Part shown: in pieces, positions 1 through 6,002 of the stretch | How the letters are laid out: every line of letters begins with the position of its first letter | Position numbering within the stretch: position 1 is the first letter of the stretch | Virus record (IMG/VR): IMGVR_UViG_3300035209_000036 | Span: 1-46,890 of that record | Strand: one strand, 5' to 3' | Length of the DNA: 46,890 nucleotides | DNA from: a virus | The notes under the pieces: model-generated | The model's database searches: none | What the model was told of the DNA's origin: nothing | What the model saw: the letters and a program-made list of their open reading frames with translations, nothing else | Position numbers and translations under genes: made by a program

Positions 1-127
1 AGAGGAATGCGCAGAGAGGAATGCGCAGAGAGGAATGCGCAGCATTCACCCTAGCTTATCCTCCTCCTCCTCTTCTGGTTTCTATGCTAGTGTTAACAAA
101 ACGAAACAACAAAATAAGAATTGTTAT
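1..127. repeat. Terminal direct repeat, left copy
   Basis: Identical base for base to 46764-46890. The length of exactly 127 bp equals a common assembler k-mer, so the repeat is probably the overlap of a circular contig. The genome would then be about 46,763 bp, with the 14-bp tandem repeat continuing leftward as four copies rather than the three visible here. A true short terminal repeat of packaged DNA is not excluded. Confidence 0.95.
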
Positions 128-425
128 GAAAAGCGAAATAGACCAACAAAGAGGCTCTCCCTCTCCCGAGTTATCACCACGCCAAGCAATGGGTTTGTAC
201 CTCTATGCCATTCCTACCGAAGGGATACCATCGAGTTATCTTTGGATGGGAGTCAACGCCAAGTTTCCAGAGCTGACTTGCGATAGGCATATGAGCCTAC
301 TAATCCTTATGCAGGAGGTCAAATGGTTAGAGGTCAGAAACCACTACGTAACCCTAACAGCGAAGGGATTAGAGCTGCGGAAATTAATCGAGAACGCCAT
401 GGAAAAGAACGAAAAAGGAGAATAG
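126..425 (+). CDS. Hypothetical protein, winged-helix-like C-terminus (99 aa)
   Basis: No family is recognised with certainty. The C-terminal third reads VEVRNHYVTLTAKGLELRKL-like (hydrophobic strand, TLTAKG turn, charged helix), which resembles the wing and last helix of MarR/PadR-type winged-helix proteins, so a small DNA-binding regulator is possible. The first in-frame ATG upstream would lie inside the tandem repeat at 21-42; I place the start at 126, where ATG follows AATTGTT, because upstream codons run through the repeats. It is the first gene after the origin-like region, so it is well placed for an early regulator. Function is inferred only from the C-terminal pattern. Confidence 0.6.
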   Translation: MKSEIDQQRGSPSPELSPRQAMGLYLYAIPTEGIPSSYLWMGVNAKFPELTCDRHMSLLILMQEVKWLEVRNHYVTLTAKGLELRKLIENAMEKNEKGE

Positions 426-445
426 ATAAGGCCAAGTTTACCTCT

Positions 446-473
446 AGGGGAAAGGGCTTATGCCTTTTCCCCT
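446..473 (+). terminator. Strong stem-loop between early genes
   Basis: AGGGGAAAGGGC pairs with GCCTTTTCCCCT over 12 bp (one G-U) around a TTAT loop. It follows the stop at 425. The T-tract after it is weak (TTCTTACC), so it may be an RNA processing or stability hairpin rather than a classical terminator. The outer stem shares its sequence with the hairpin at 3571-3604. Confidence 0.55.
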
Positions 474-495
474 TCTTACCTCAAACAAAACTAAC

Positions 496-666
496 ATGCC
501 AACAGTAAAAGCCGCTATCGCGGACCCCTTCGGGTATACCTTAACTTATAGCGTCCTTGGCCCGAGCTTGCAGTCTCTTGACGATCCTAATGGGTTCTCA
601 ACACTAATCACGATGGAAGAATTCGATGCGATTAGAACCGCAATGGATAACGCAAAGGACGGATAA
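496..666 (+). CDS. Hypothetical small protein (56 aa)
   Basis: Small acidic protein beginning MPTVKAAIADPFG and ending EEFDAIRTAMDNAKDG. An upstream in-frame ATG at 460 lies inside the hairpin at 446-473, so I prefer the ATG at 496, which is preceded by CTAAC as at many starts in this genome. No domain is recognised. It sits in the block of small early genes. Confidence 0.6.
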   Translation: MPTVKAAIADPFGYTLTYSVLGPSLQSLDDPNGFSTLITMEEFDAIRTAMDNAKDG

Positions 667-671
667 ACATC

Positions 672-842
672 ATGACTAAATCTCACTGTCCAGAATGGAC
701 TATCATCTTCGTTCACAACGGGTATCAACATGTTTTTAGTATCTACGCTTGGGACGCGATTCAAGCCGCGAAAGAAGCAGTGATAGTATCTCAATATAAC
801 TCCGAAGAAATAATCAAAGTGATTAGAACGGATATAATGTGA
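672..842 (+). CDS. Hypothetical small protein (56 aa)
   Basis: Open frame from ATG at 672 to TGA at 840-842, beginning MTKSHCPEWTIIFVHNGY and ending IIKVIRTDIM. It starts five bases after the preceding stop. Its end is interlocked with the next gene in the string ATGTGA, where the next GTG start lies at 839; this coupling is the main support that it is real. No family is recognised. Confidence 0.6.
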   Translation: MTKSHCPEWTIIFVHNGYQHVFSIYAWDAIQAAKEAVIVSQYNSEEIIKVIRTDIM

Positions 843-1153
843 AAAAATACAACATCCACGCAGAGCCTCTTAGTCCCACTATCCACGCGCTTCGATGGTT
901 TTCCGAGCCACTAGGACAAATAGACCTCGAAACAGGTCAACCTTGGCAAGAATACGAAGCAAGTGCGGTACTAGTCTTGGAATCACCAAGCAAAGCGAGG
1001 CTGGTGCTTATGCAACAGAACAAAGCTGGCGCGCAAGCGTTACCAGCCCTCCGCCGACACCTACGCCACCACCATCCTAGGATAAAGCAAGTGATCTGGG
1101 AGCGGTGGGAAATTGACCAAAAGAGGAAAAAGGAAGTAACCCTTCCAGTCTAA
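839..1153 (+). CDS. Hypothetical basic protein (104 aa)
   Basis: GTG start inside the stop region of the preceding gene (ATGTGA), which suggests translational coupling. The N-terminal half is a mixed strand-rich segment (LSPTIHALRWFSEPLG, ASAVLVLESPSKARLVL). The C-terminal half is very basic with an Arg/His cluster around residues 72-81. Nucleic-acid binding is possible, but no family is recognised. Confidence 0.6.
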   Translation: MKKYNIHAEPLSPTIHALRWFSEPLGQIDLETGQPWQEYEASAVLVLESPSKARLVLMQQNKAGAQALPALRRHLRHHHPRIKQVIWERWEIDQKRKKEVTLPV

Positions 1154-1167
1154 CCTCCCCCACCTCC

Positions 1168-1251
1168 CTATTTCATAGCCGATAGCTATGGAGTAGGGTT
1201 CAGTTCATGAACTCAACTAGCGAGCGAAGCGAGGAAGCTCGCGTAAGCGAG
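1168..1251 (+). repeat. Cluster of three repeated elements in an intergenic gap
   Basis: The 154-base gap 1154-1307 holds CTATTTCATAGCCGAT (1168-1183, also at 45606 and 46345), then copy a of the dispersed palindrome family (1197-1220), then TAGCGAGCGAAGCGA (1218-1232, also at 1512-1526), then a hairpin CTCGC-GTAA-GCGAG (1238-1251). The ATG in the palindrome at 1207 opens a 28-codon frame starting MNSTSERSEEA and ending at 1293; it is too short to call as a gene. Confidence 0.7.
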
Positions 1252-1307
1252 AAAGATCAACACTTTCCTAACTCGCTTACACAACGAAATTAGAAACTAA
1301 AAATGTT

Positions 1308-1514
1308 ATGAAATCTCAAGTAGTTTATATAGTGTCTAGTGGTGAAAGGTACGAAGGTAGCACTATCGTCGCTGCTTTTTGGGACCTCCCAAAAGCGGTA
1401 GAGTATGTGGAAAAGAACTGGCCGGACAGAAAGCAGGATAAGGAGCGTGGGTTAATTTGGAGAGACGAAAGTGGAATAGATTATACGGTGATAGAATCAA
1501 TTGTGGTAAAATAG
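1308..1514 (+). CDS. Hypothetical small protein (68 aa)
   Basis: Begins MKSQVVYIVSSGERYEGSTI and contains WDLPKAVEYVEKNW and W-R-D-E-S-G. This strand-helix-strand pattern is common among small phage and bacterial proteins of unknown function that start with VYIV or similar. Its stop codon (1512-1514) lies inside a repeated 15-mer, TAGCGAGCGAAGCGA. It probably acts in the cytoplasm early in infection; no function is known. Confidence 0.7.
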   Translation: MKSQVVYIVSSGERYEGSTIVAAFWDLPKAVEYVEKNWPDRKQDKERGLIWRDESGIDYTVIESIVVK

Positions 1515-1526
1515 CGAGCGAAGCGA
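1512..1526 (+). repeat. 15-bp repeat TAGCGAGCGAAGCGA
   Basis: Exact second copy of 1218-1232. The first three bases are the stop codon of the preceding gene. A related sequence, TAGCGAGCG followed by CAGCTCGC, occurs at 46286-46302 where it forms a perfect hairpin. Confidence 0.75.
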
Positions 1527-1557
1527 TACAGAAAGTAAATTTAACCAAACCGAGTTA

Positions 1558-2166
1558 ATGACTAACTTTAACACAACCGCTCAAGACGCGTATACTAGGG
1601 CGATTCAAACCTTGGTAGCGCAAGAGTATGACATCAGTGATATTATTCGCCAAAACAAAGAGAAAGAAACGCGAAACGCGCCTCAACCGACAGACCTCGA
1701 TCAACTCTATCCTTTGACCACTCCTGAAAGTTGGGTGCCACACTTTGACATTGGGGCATCTGATCCGATGGAGAATGTGCCGATACTATCCACCTCCACT
1801 CTTCGTATGGGTGGGCGGTTTTTGCTAACTCCCGGTCAAAGAGCGACTATTCGGGCAAGATACAATCTTACACCCACTAAGGTGGTAGAAATCACTCAAC
1901 TAGAATGTTATGAAGGCACCAGGATTATAAAAGACCTGGTCATCAAATCAGACCTTCATGTGCCCGAACACCAAAGAAAGCACGTTTTAGTATGCTGTCG
2001 AATATCTGATTTTGGTAAATGGTATAGCGAAGCCAAAGCTATAGACGAGGAAATAGAAATTGAAAGTTCTAACCTAGACGAGGAGTATGGTGTAAAAACC
2101 AAACCTGCCACTAAACCCACCAAACCCTCGGTTTTGAGTCAACAAATCTTATCACAATATATATGA
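1558..2166 (+). CDS. Hypothetical protein (202 aa)
   Basis: No family is recognised. The N-terminus is helical and charged (residues 1-45). The middle is strand-rich around LRMGGRFLLTPGQRATIRARYN. A run VLVCCRISDFGKWYSEAKAI follows, and the tail (about residues 175-190) is rich in Lys, Pro and Thr. Start: ATG after GAGTTA, with no Shine-Dalgarno site. Its stop overlaps the next start in ATGA at 2163-2166, so 1558-2827 reads as a three-gene unit. Confidence 0.75.
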   Translation: MTNFNTTAQDAYTRAIQTLVAQEYDISDIIRQNKEKETRNAPQPTDLDQLYPLTTPESWVPHFDIGASDPMENVPILSTSTLRMGGRFLLTPGQRATIRARYNLTPTKVVEITQLECYEGTRIIKDLVIKSDLHVPEHQRKHVLVCCRISDFGKWYSEAKAIDEEIEIESSNLDEEYGVKTKPATKPTKPSVLSQQILSQYI

Positions 2167-2423
2167 GCATTCGAGAATGTTTACTTCAACTAGACGCAAA
2201 TAGCGGGTCTAATCTAGACCTAAAAGACGCATTAGCCACTTTGGAGAAATTCAAACAATCAATTATTGAAGAAGGTTGTAAAGACACTCTACGCTTGAAT
2301 TGGTTAAACGACCAAGACGGTGCTATCTCGTCTTGTGGTAGTGGGGACTACAGGTATTACTTTGGTCCCCCTTTTCAAGACGCAAGAATAACAATCGACC
2401 TAGCAATTAACCAAACAACATGA
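2163..2423 (+). CDS. Hypothetical protein (86 aa)
   Basis: Coupled to both neighbours by ATGA overlaps (2163-2166 and 2420-2423). An N-terminal helix of about 40 residues (LDLKDALATLEKFKQSII) is followed by CKDTLRLNWLNDQDGAI and Y-R-Y-Y-F, then a short strand. The LNWLND pattern occurs in many small phage proteins of unknown role. No function is assigned. Confidence 0.7.
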   Translation: MSIRECLLQLDANSGSNLDLKDALATLEKFKQSIIEEGCKDTLRLNWLNDQDGAISSCGSGDYRYYFGPPFQDARITIDLAINQTT

Positions 2424-2827
2424 ACATCACTTCTAGTGAACTAAAAAAACTAGATCACATGGTCAAAGAGTTTGACCAATTGTTTATAGAAACAAAGAAC
2501 CTAGACTCCGCGACCAAACTAATCCGCATCATTAAAAATGGTATCGAGCCTTTTCTTGACGAACCCGCCACCACCCCACTAGGTGAAGAAGCACAGGCGA
2601 TGTTAATTATGTTAAAGATACTCGACCCAAACGAACACGCTCGTAAATGTCAATTCCGCGCACTAACCCTGGCTTTAATCTTATTGAGGTTGGTGTCAGT
2701 CCCCGTTGACCAAAAGAAAAAGCTAGCCTTAGAAGTCCTATCTCCTTCTTTTGACTTTTCTTCGTGCACTCCCTCCTCCCACTTCCCTATTTCTTGCCCG
2801 ATTCCTTTTAATGAAGAAGCAAATTAG
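2420..2827 (+). CDS. Hypothetical helical protein (135 aa)
   Basis: Mostly alpha-helical by composition: SSELKKLDHMVKEFDQLF, a long leucine-rich segment around residues 65-100, then a Ser/Pro/Cys-rich tail. No catalytic motif is seen. The start overlaps the upstream stop (ATGA). The Ser/Pro-rich tail of about 25 residues looks weakly constrained. Confidence 0.65.
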   Translation: MNITSSELKKLDHMVKEFDQLFIETKNLDSATKLIRIIKNGIEPFLDEPATTPLGEEAQAMLIMLKILDPNEHARKCQFRALTLALILLRLVSVPVDQKKKLALEVLSPSFDFSSCTPSSHFPISCPIPFNEEAN

Positions 2828-2912
2828 CTTCGTCTCATGGTGAACACGCATGTTACTCGTGTTCAAGGCCGAAGTGAAGACCGCCTTAATATTCTTCACA
2901 AAACAAGTCCCC

Positions 2913-3509
2913 ATGCAATCACAAACAGTAAAAACGTTAGGTTACGAGATCCAGGTCCAAGTTCCGTCAAGTGTTGAAGAGTTTGACTCTTTGGCGAAGA
3001 AACAAGGAGTATGCCTTGAGCAGGCTATCCTCAACATTATCTACCGGAGCGTGCTCGCGAAGGTGCGGACCACCTTTGTGGAAGTCCTCGAAGAACAGAC
3101 GGGTATTGCCAGGCTGACCAAGGATTCTGGTAAGAAACGTAAAAACGAAGCAGGGGTGGAAGAACCCGTGCTTGTGTTCACCGAAACCGAGGGCGAGTTC
3201 GTCGACCGTGTGTTGGTCGAAACCAAATCTTCGAAGGAAAACTTCGAGGCTTTGATGGTCTCCGTTGCTTCAAAGGTGACCTTCGACCCATCCGAGACCG
3301 AAGCGAAACCTTCCGGCCCCAAGAAGGTCGCGCAGGCGTACCTCGATGCCGCCAAGACCATCATCGACAAGGGTCAAGGAGACTCTGTTGCTGCAAAACT
3401 CACCTCCAAACTTGGGTTCCCCGTCGAACCCACCATCGAATCCCTCGGTCGGGCCATTGCTGAGGACCAACGCAGAAAGAAGGCAGAAATCGCCGCCGAG
3501 TATGCATAA
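2913..3509 (+). CDS. Hypothetical protein, probably highly expressed (198 aa)
   Basis: I start at the ATG at 2913 (MQSQTVKTLGYEIQV); an upstream start at 2850 would add 21 residues that overlap a hydrophobic, unlike sequence. The protein is charged, with K/R-rich turns (SGKKRKNEAG) and a helical C-terminus ending DQRRKKAEIAAEYA. Codons are visibly more G+C-rich and C-ending than in neighbouring genes, which often marks high expression. A strong hairpin follows at 3571. The repeated pattern of helices suggests a nucleic-acid-binding or scaffold role, but no family is recognised. Confidence 0.75.
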   Translation: MQSQTVKTLGYEIQVQVPSSVEEFDSLAKKQGVCLEQAILNIIYRSVLAKVRTTFVEVLEEQTGIARLTKDSGKKRKNEAGVEEPVLVFTETEGEFVDRVLVETKSSKENFEALMVSVASKVTFDPSETEAKPSGPKKVAQAYLDAAKTIIDKGQGDSVAAKLTSKLGFPVEPTIESLGRAIAEDQRRKKAEIAAEYA

Positions 3510-3570
3510 AAACCACGGGTTTTACCCGTTCTTATGGCCGCGCTAGGGCACCAAGCCTAGCAAACTGCTT

Positions 3571-3604
3571 AGGGGAAAGTGAGACGCAAATCTCGCTTTC
3601 CCCT
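3571..3604 (+). terminator. 14-bp stem-loop after a highly expressed gene
   Basis: AGGGGAAAGTGAGA pairs with TCTCGCTTTCCCCT (one G-U) around CGCAAA. It is followed by TTGCC rather than a run of T. Its first nine bases match those of the stem at 446-473, so the two hairpins probably share an origin or function. Confidence 0.65.
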
Positions 3605-3625
3605 TTGCCAGTGCCAAAAAAGAAG

Positions 3626-3757
3626 ATGAACATTCTACCGCCAGTAATGATAGTTTGTTGGATGATCTTCTTTGGTGGTTGGACTGATCCACCAACCAAA
3701 CAACCAAATAGGCCACCAAGGAAGCCTATACTTTGCATATGGGGTTGGACCATATAA
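3626..3757 (+). CDS. Possible small membrane protein (43 aa)
   Basis: ATG after AAAAAAGAAG, ending at TAA 3755-3757. It begins MNILPPVMIVCWMIFFGG and continues with a Pro/Lys/Arg-rich segment and a short hydrophobic end. One membrane-spanning helix is plausible. Support is only the open frame, the amphipathic layout and its position in an otherwise empty gap. It could equally be chance. Confidence 0.3.
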   Translation: MNILPPVMIVCWMIFFGGWTDPPTKQPNRPPRKPILCIWGWTI

Positions 3758-3795
3758 GCAAAGAATAGTCTTATCTATATAAGGATCAAGTAAAT

Positions 3796-3830
3796 AAACC
3801 CACATCACGCTTTCCGCGAGGTGTGGGTTT
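3796..3830 (+). terminator. Rho-independent terminator-like hairpin
   Basis: AAACCCACA pairs with TGTGGGTTT, with an inner CGC/GCG pairing around TTTCC, followed by TTAT. It lies just upstream of the gene at 3843 and probably ends transcription from 2913 and its partners. Confidence 0.7.
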
Positions 3831-3842
3831 TATAGGTGAAGA

Positions 3843-4418
3843 ATGAAAATAGAACCACAACTCTTCCACGCTGCTGCTGAAGGTGTAGACGCAGGTTTAT
3901 ACTGTTTCTGTTGCAACACAATAGATTTTGAGGCCTTTCGTCATAACACAGGGCCTAAAGAACACTTTTCTTTGTTTACTGAGTATTTTAAACCTGAAAA
4001 CATTGTAGATACATCTCCTTGGTGGCCTTATAGTTTATATAACCTTTTGTCAGACCAAGAAGAGAGAAATAAAAACTATCGTGTGATTGCTTTACTTTTA
4101 TGGAACAAATTGCTATTGATCTTAATATTAAAACTCGATGAAAAAATACCTCCTCAAATTTCTACTCACCTACTTAATCCCCAAACTAACCAGCAATTTC
4201 GTTGTCTCTCGCCCTTTGCTCCCTCTTTCAGCCGAAAAAAGAGAAGAACTAATCACCAAACTAAACGCGATGGCTGCTTACGAACAGAACCTGGTTCAGA
4301 TGTTCCCAGAAATGACAGACATTCAGAAATCTTTCTATCAAGGTACCGCGAGAGGGATTCTCCTAACAATTCACATTGTAGAAACCTATTAATTTCTTTA
4401 GTCGAGTTCATCTCGTGA
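3843..4418 (+). CDS. Hypothetical protein with a read-through tail (up to 191 aa)
   Basis: The first 85 or so residues look like an ordinary acidic protein with Cys and aromatics (GLYCFCCNTIDFEAF, PWWPYSLYNLLSDQEERNKNYR). From about residue 98 the frame overprints the next gene (4138-4392) and the sequence becomes a Ser/Arg/Asn-rich string, typical of an unselected frame. A -1 frame from about 4100 would instead end at TGA 4137-4139, directly interlocked with the next ATG. The C-terminal half is therefore doubtful: it could be an old indel or a programmed shift. No family is recognised. Confidence 0.55.
   Translation: MKIEPQLFHAAAEGVDAGLYCFCCNTIDFEAFRHNTGPKEHFSLFTEYFKPENIVDTSPWWPYSLYNLLSDQEERNKNYRVIALLLWNKLLLILILKLDEKIPPQISTHLLNPQTNQQFRCLSPFAPSFSRKKRRTNHQTKRDGCLRTEPGSDVPRNDRHSEIFLSRYRERDSPNNSHCRNLLISLVEFIS
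4138..4392 (+). CDS. Hypothetical protein (84 aa)
   Basis: Begins MKKYLLKFLLTYLIPKL, a basic and hydrophobic N-terminus that could be a membrane anchor or signal-like segment. It is followed by a well-formed helical domain (EKREELITKLNAMAAYEQN, FPEMTDIQKSFYQGTARG). It lies in a different frame inside the 3' part of 3843-4418. Its composition is more natural than the overlapping frame, so I regard it as the real gene in the shared segment. No function is known. Confidence 0.7.
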   Translation: MKKYLLKFLLTYLIPKLTSNFVVSRPLLPLSAEKREELITKLNAMAAYEQNLVQMFPEMTDIQKSFYQGTARGILLTIHIVETY

Positions 4419-4428
4419 ACTCTACTAA
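4404..4428 (+). repeat. Dispersed palindrome family, copy b
   Basis: GAGTTCA and TGAACTC form a perfect 7-bp stem around TCTCG, followed by TACTAA. The GTG start of the gene at 4415 lies at the loop/right-arm border, so folding of the RNA would bury the initiation site. Confidence 0.85.
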
Positions 4429-4996
4429 TCTCCCGTTTTCTTCTTGGTCAGAGCCTATGCTCTACCTGAGACGGGGACTCACCAAAACCCCATCACATAT
4501 GCATGACGATAGGTTAGCATATTACGCAGAGCAGATATTTCACCTATTTAATAGGTGGATGGCTTTGCAAGAGTGTAAGCTCGAACAGATTAACCTTTGT
4601 TCGGATTACATAACCAAACACGACCTACGGGTCACAGAAGAAAGATTAACTATGTTACAATCAGAAGCAAAAGCACTAATCGCTACGGCGGCAGCGCAAA
4701 ACAAAGAAGCGTTGGGTGAGATCAAAGCTCGTTTGACCTCTTTGCAGCAAAAAATCGACGACTTGATCGCGGGGGCTGGGGACCCAGAGATCACCGACGA
4801 GGCTTATCTTGTGTCGTTGAATGCGTTGCGTACCGACGCCGAAGCATTGGCGAACTTGGTTCCTGGAGCGTTACCGCTCCCCACTCCCGACCTTCCAGGT
4901 CGTCCAACCACCCCAGTTTATCCACCAAAAGTGGACGAGCCCGTGGCGTTTGATAATCCGAAACCGTTTGTAAGCAAACACCACACGAAACCCTAA
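4415..4996 (+). CDS. Hypothetical coiled-coil protein (193 aa)
   Basis: GTG start within a palindrome copy, giving MNSTNLPFSSW; an ATG at 4456 is an alternative. Residues 75-135 form a heptad-like helical stretch (ERLTMLQSEAKALIATAAAQ, EIKARLTSLQQKIDDLIAG), followed by a Pro-rich tail (LPTPDLPGRPTTPVYPP). Fibrous or scaffold-type proteins share this layout, but its early position speaks against a virion role. The second half is G+C-richer than its surroundings. It is followed by a long structured non-coding stretch. Confidence 0.7.
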   Translation: MNSTNLPFSSWSEPMLYLRRGLTKTPSHMHDDRLAYYAEQIFHLFNRWMALQECKLEQINLCSDYITKHDLRVTEERLTMLQSEAKALIATAAAQNKEALGEIKARLTSLQQKIDDLIAGAGDPEITDEAYLVSLNALRTDAEALANLVPGALPLPTPDLPGRPTTPVYPPKVDEPVAFDNPKPFVSKHHTKP

Positions 4997-5002
4997 ACAC
5001 TT

Positions 5003-5069
5003 AGGACAAACCAGCGGTAAGAGGAAAGTTGTCATTCCTCCACGAAAGCTTAATGTTCTGGTTTGTCCT
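5003..5069 (+). terminator. Large stem-loop, possible terminator or structured RNA
   Basis: AGGACAAACCAG (5003-5014) pairs perfectly with CTGGTTTGTCCT (5058-5069) over 12 bp. Inside, GAGGAA (5021-5026) pairs with TTCCTC (5035-5040). The string TTTCACTTT follows. It lies directly after the stop at 4996. Confidence 0.65.
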
Positions 5070-5215
5070 TTCACTTTGGTGTTAGTAACGGCCTAGACAA
5101 TAACGCTATGAACTAACGATGCGCGGTTATATTAAAGGTCATTGTGTCGTTATCAGCTGTCTATTATAACTAACCAAACGTCGAATCTAGTGCTCTTTGC
5201 GACGTAAACTATGAA
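5070..5215 (+). promoter_or_regulatory. Leader region with a possible promoter
   Basis: These 146 bases hold no gene. TTGTGT at 5142-5147 and TATAAC at 5165-5170 are 17 bases apart and could be a sigma-70-type promoter for the gene at 5216. ATAACG near 5100 can pair with CGTTAT near 5150. The match to a promoter is weak and the start context is unproven. Confidence 0.3.
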
Positions 5216-5707
5216 ATGCACTCAGCCTACCTTCGTGCTGCGAAAGTTGGTCGCCTGGCCCACGTTACGGGCTACCATTTTATGTCCCCCATACAAAAAC
5301 AAAACCAAGACGAAGCAACACAACACTGCTTAGTTGTCGAAGAAGCACTGGCGAAGTCGTTAATCAACTCAAAATACACAAGTAGAGTTCTTCTTCCACT
5401 TCTCGCTAAAACCGCAAACAAAGTATCCATCAATTGTGCTGGTAGCGGACCGATTTGGATCGACGTAGTCTGTCGCGAGGATGTGCAGTTGTTTATGACA
5501 CTAGCTAAAACCTGGACTAAACATTCCTATTCCTCCGGGATTAGTTATGATGGAGTAACCGTTGACCATGTCGAACTCGCCATTCGGGCTTCTGACGAAG
5601 CATTGCCACCAACTTGTAAGTTGGTCAAGAAAACCCGTATGGTTCCTGCACATGAAGAGGAATACAACGAGGTGGTATGCGATTCTCTTTCCTCCACACA
5701 AACCTAA
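5216..5707 (+). CDS. Hypothetical protein (163 aa, or 141 aa from 5282)
   Basis: Start is uncertain: ATG at 5216 gives MHSAYLRAAKVG, while ATG at 5282 gives MSPIQKQNQDEATQHC, a more usual N-terminus. The body is mixed alpha/beta (EEALAKSLINSKYTSRVLLP, VSINCAGSGPIWIDVVCR, KTWTKHSYSSGISYDG). No known family is recognised. A good terminator hairpin follows at 5738. Confidence 0.6.
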   Translation: MHSAYLRAAKVGRLAHVTGYHFMSPIQKQNQDEATQHCLVVEEALAKSLINSKYTSRVLLPLLAKTANKVSINCAGSGPIWIDVVCREDVQLFMTLAKTWTKHSYSSGISYDGVTVDHVELAIRASDEALPPTCKLVKKTRMVPAHEEEYNEVVCDSLSSTQT

Positions 5708-5737
5708 CTTATTGACTGTCGACACGTGTGGAGCACG

Positions 5738-5770
5738 AGACCAAGAGAAGTAAAATTTTCCTGGTCTTTT
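5738..5770 (+). terminator. Rho-independent terminator
   Basis: AGACCA pairs with TGGTCT, extended inward by GAGAA/TTTTC with one mismatch and one G-U around GTAAAA, then TTTTAATTT. It lies 31 bases after the stop at 5707 and before the gene at 5790. Confidence 0.75.
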
Positions 5771-5789
5771 AATTTAAAACTTGAATAAG

Positions 5790-6002
5790 ATGAAAACCAA
5801 GATCAAGAAACCAACGGTTGAGCCGATGGTGAAACTCCACGTCGATCTTAGCACGGGCAAGTGGGGCTACTTTATCGCAAATAAGGACCTTCCGCGCATC
5901 GTGGAGACATTTGCTATCATCATTTACTCGGGTGTTGCTCATGCCACATTAATGCACCGTGTAGTTTTTGCACAAGTCAAACTGAAGGTTAAATTAAAAT
6001 GA
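5790..6002 (+). CDS. Hypothetical basic protein (70 aa)
   Basis: ATG at 5790 (MKTKIKKPTVEPMVKLHVD); a TTG nine bases upstream is in frame but less likely. The Lys-rich N-terminus and C-terminus (QVKLKVKLK) flank a strand-rich middle that ends in a hydrophobic helix (TFAIIIYSGVAHATLMH). The stop overlaps the next start in ATGA at 5999-6002. No family is recognised. Confidence 0.6.
   Translation: MKTKIKKPTVEPMVKLHVDLSTGKWGYFIANKDLPRIVETFAIIIYSGVAHATLMHRVVFAQVKLKVKLK

Larger units (their letters stand above)
3510..3842 (+). other. Gap with two hairpins and one possible tiny gene
   Basis: The 333 bases between two clear genes hold a small CTAGG/CCTAG hairpin near 3543, a strong stem-loop (3571-3604), a possible 43-codon gene (3626-3757), and a terminator-like hairpin (3796-3830). 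An AT-rich string near 3768-3785 (TTATCTATATAAGG) could contain a promoter -10 element; no matching -35 is evident. Confidence 0.6.

Noticed and set aside
21-125. N-terminal extension of the first gene through the tandem repeat
   Set aside because: The extra 35 residues are encoded by the 14-bp repeat and the CCT run, a non-coding signal, and the repeat length would shift the frame with copy number. The start at 126 is adopted.
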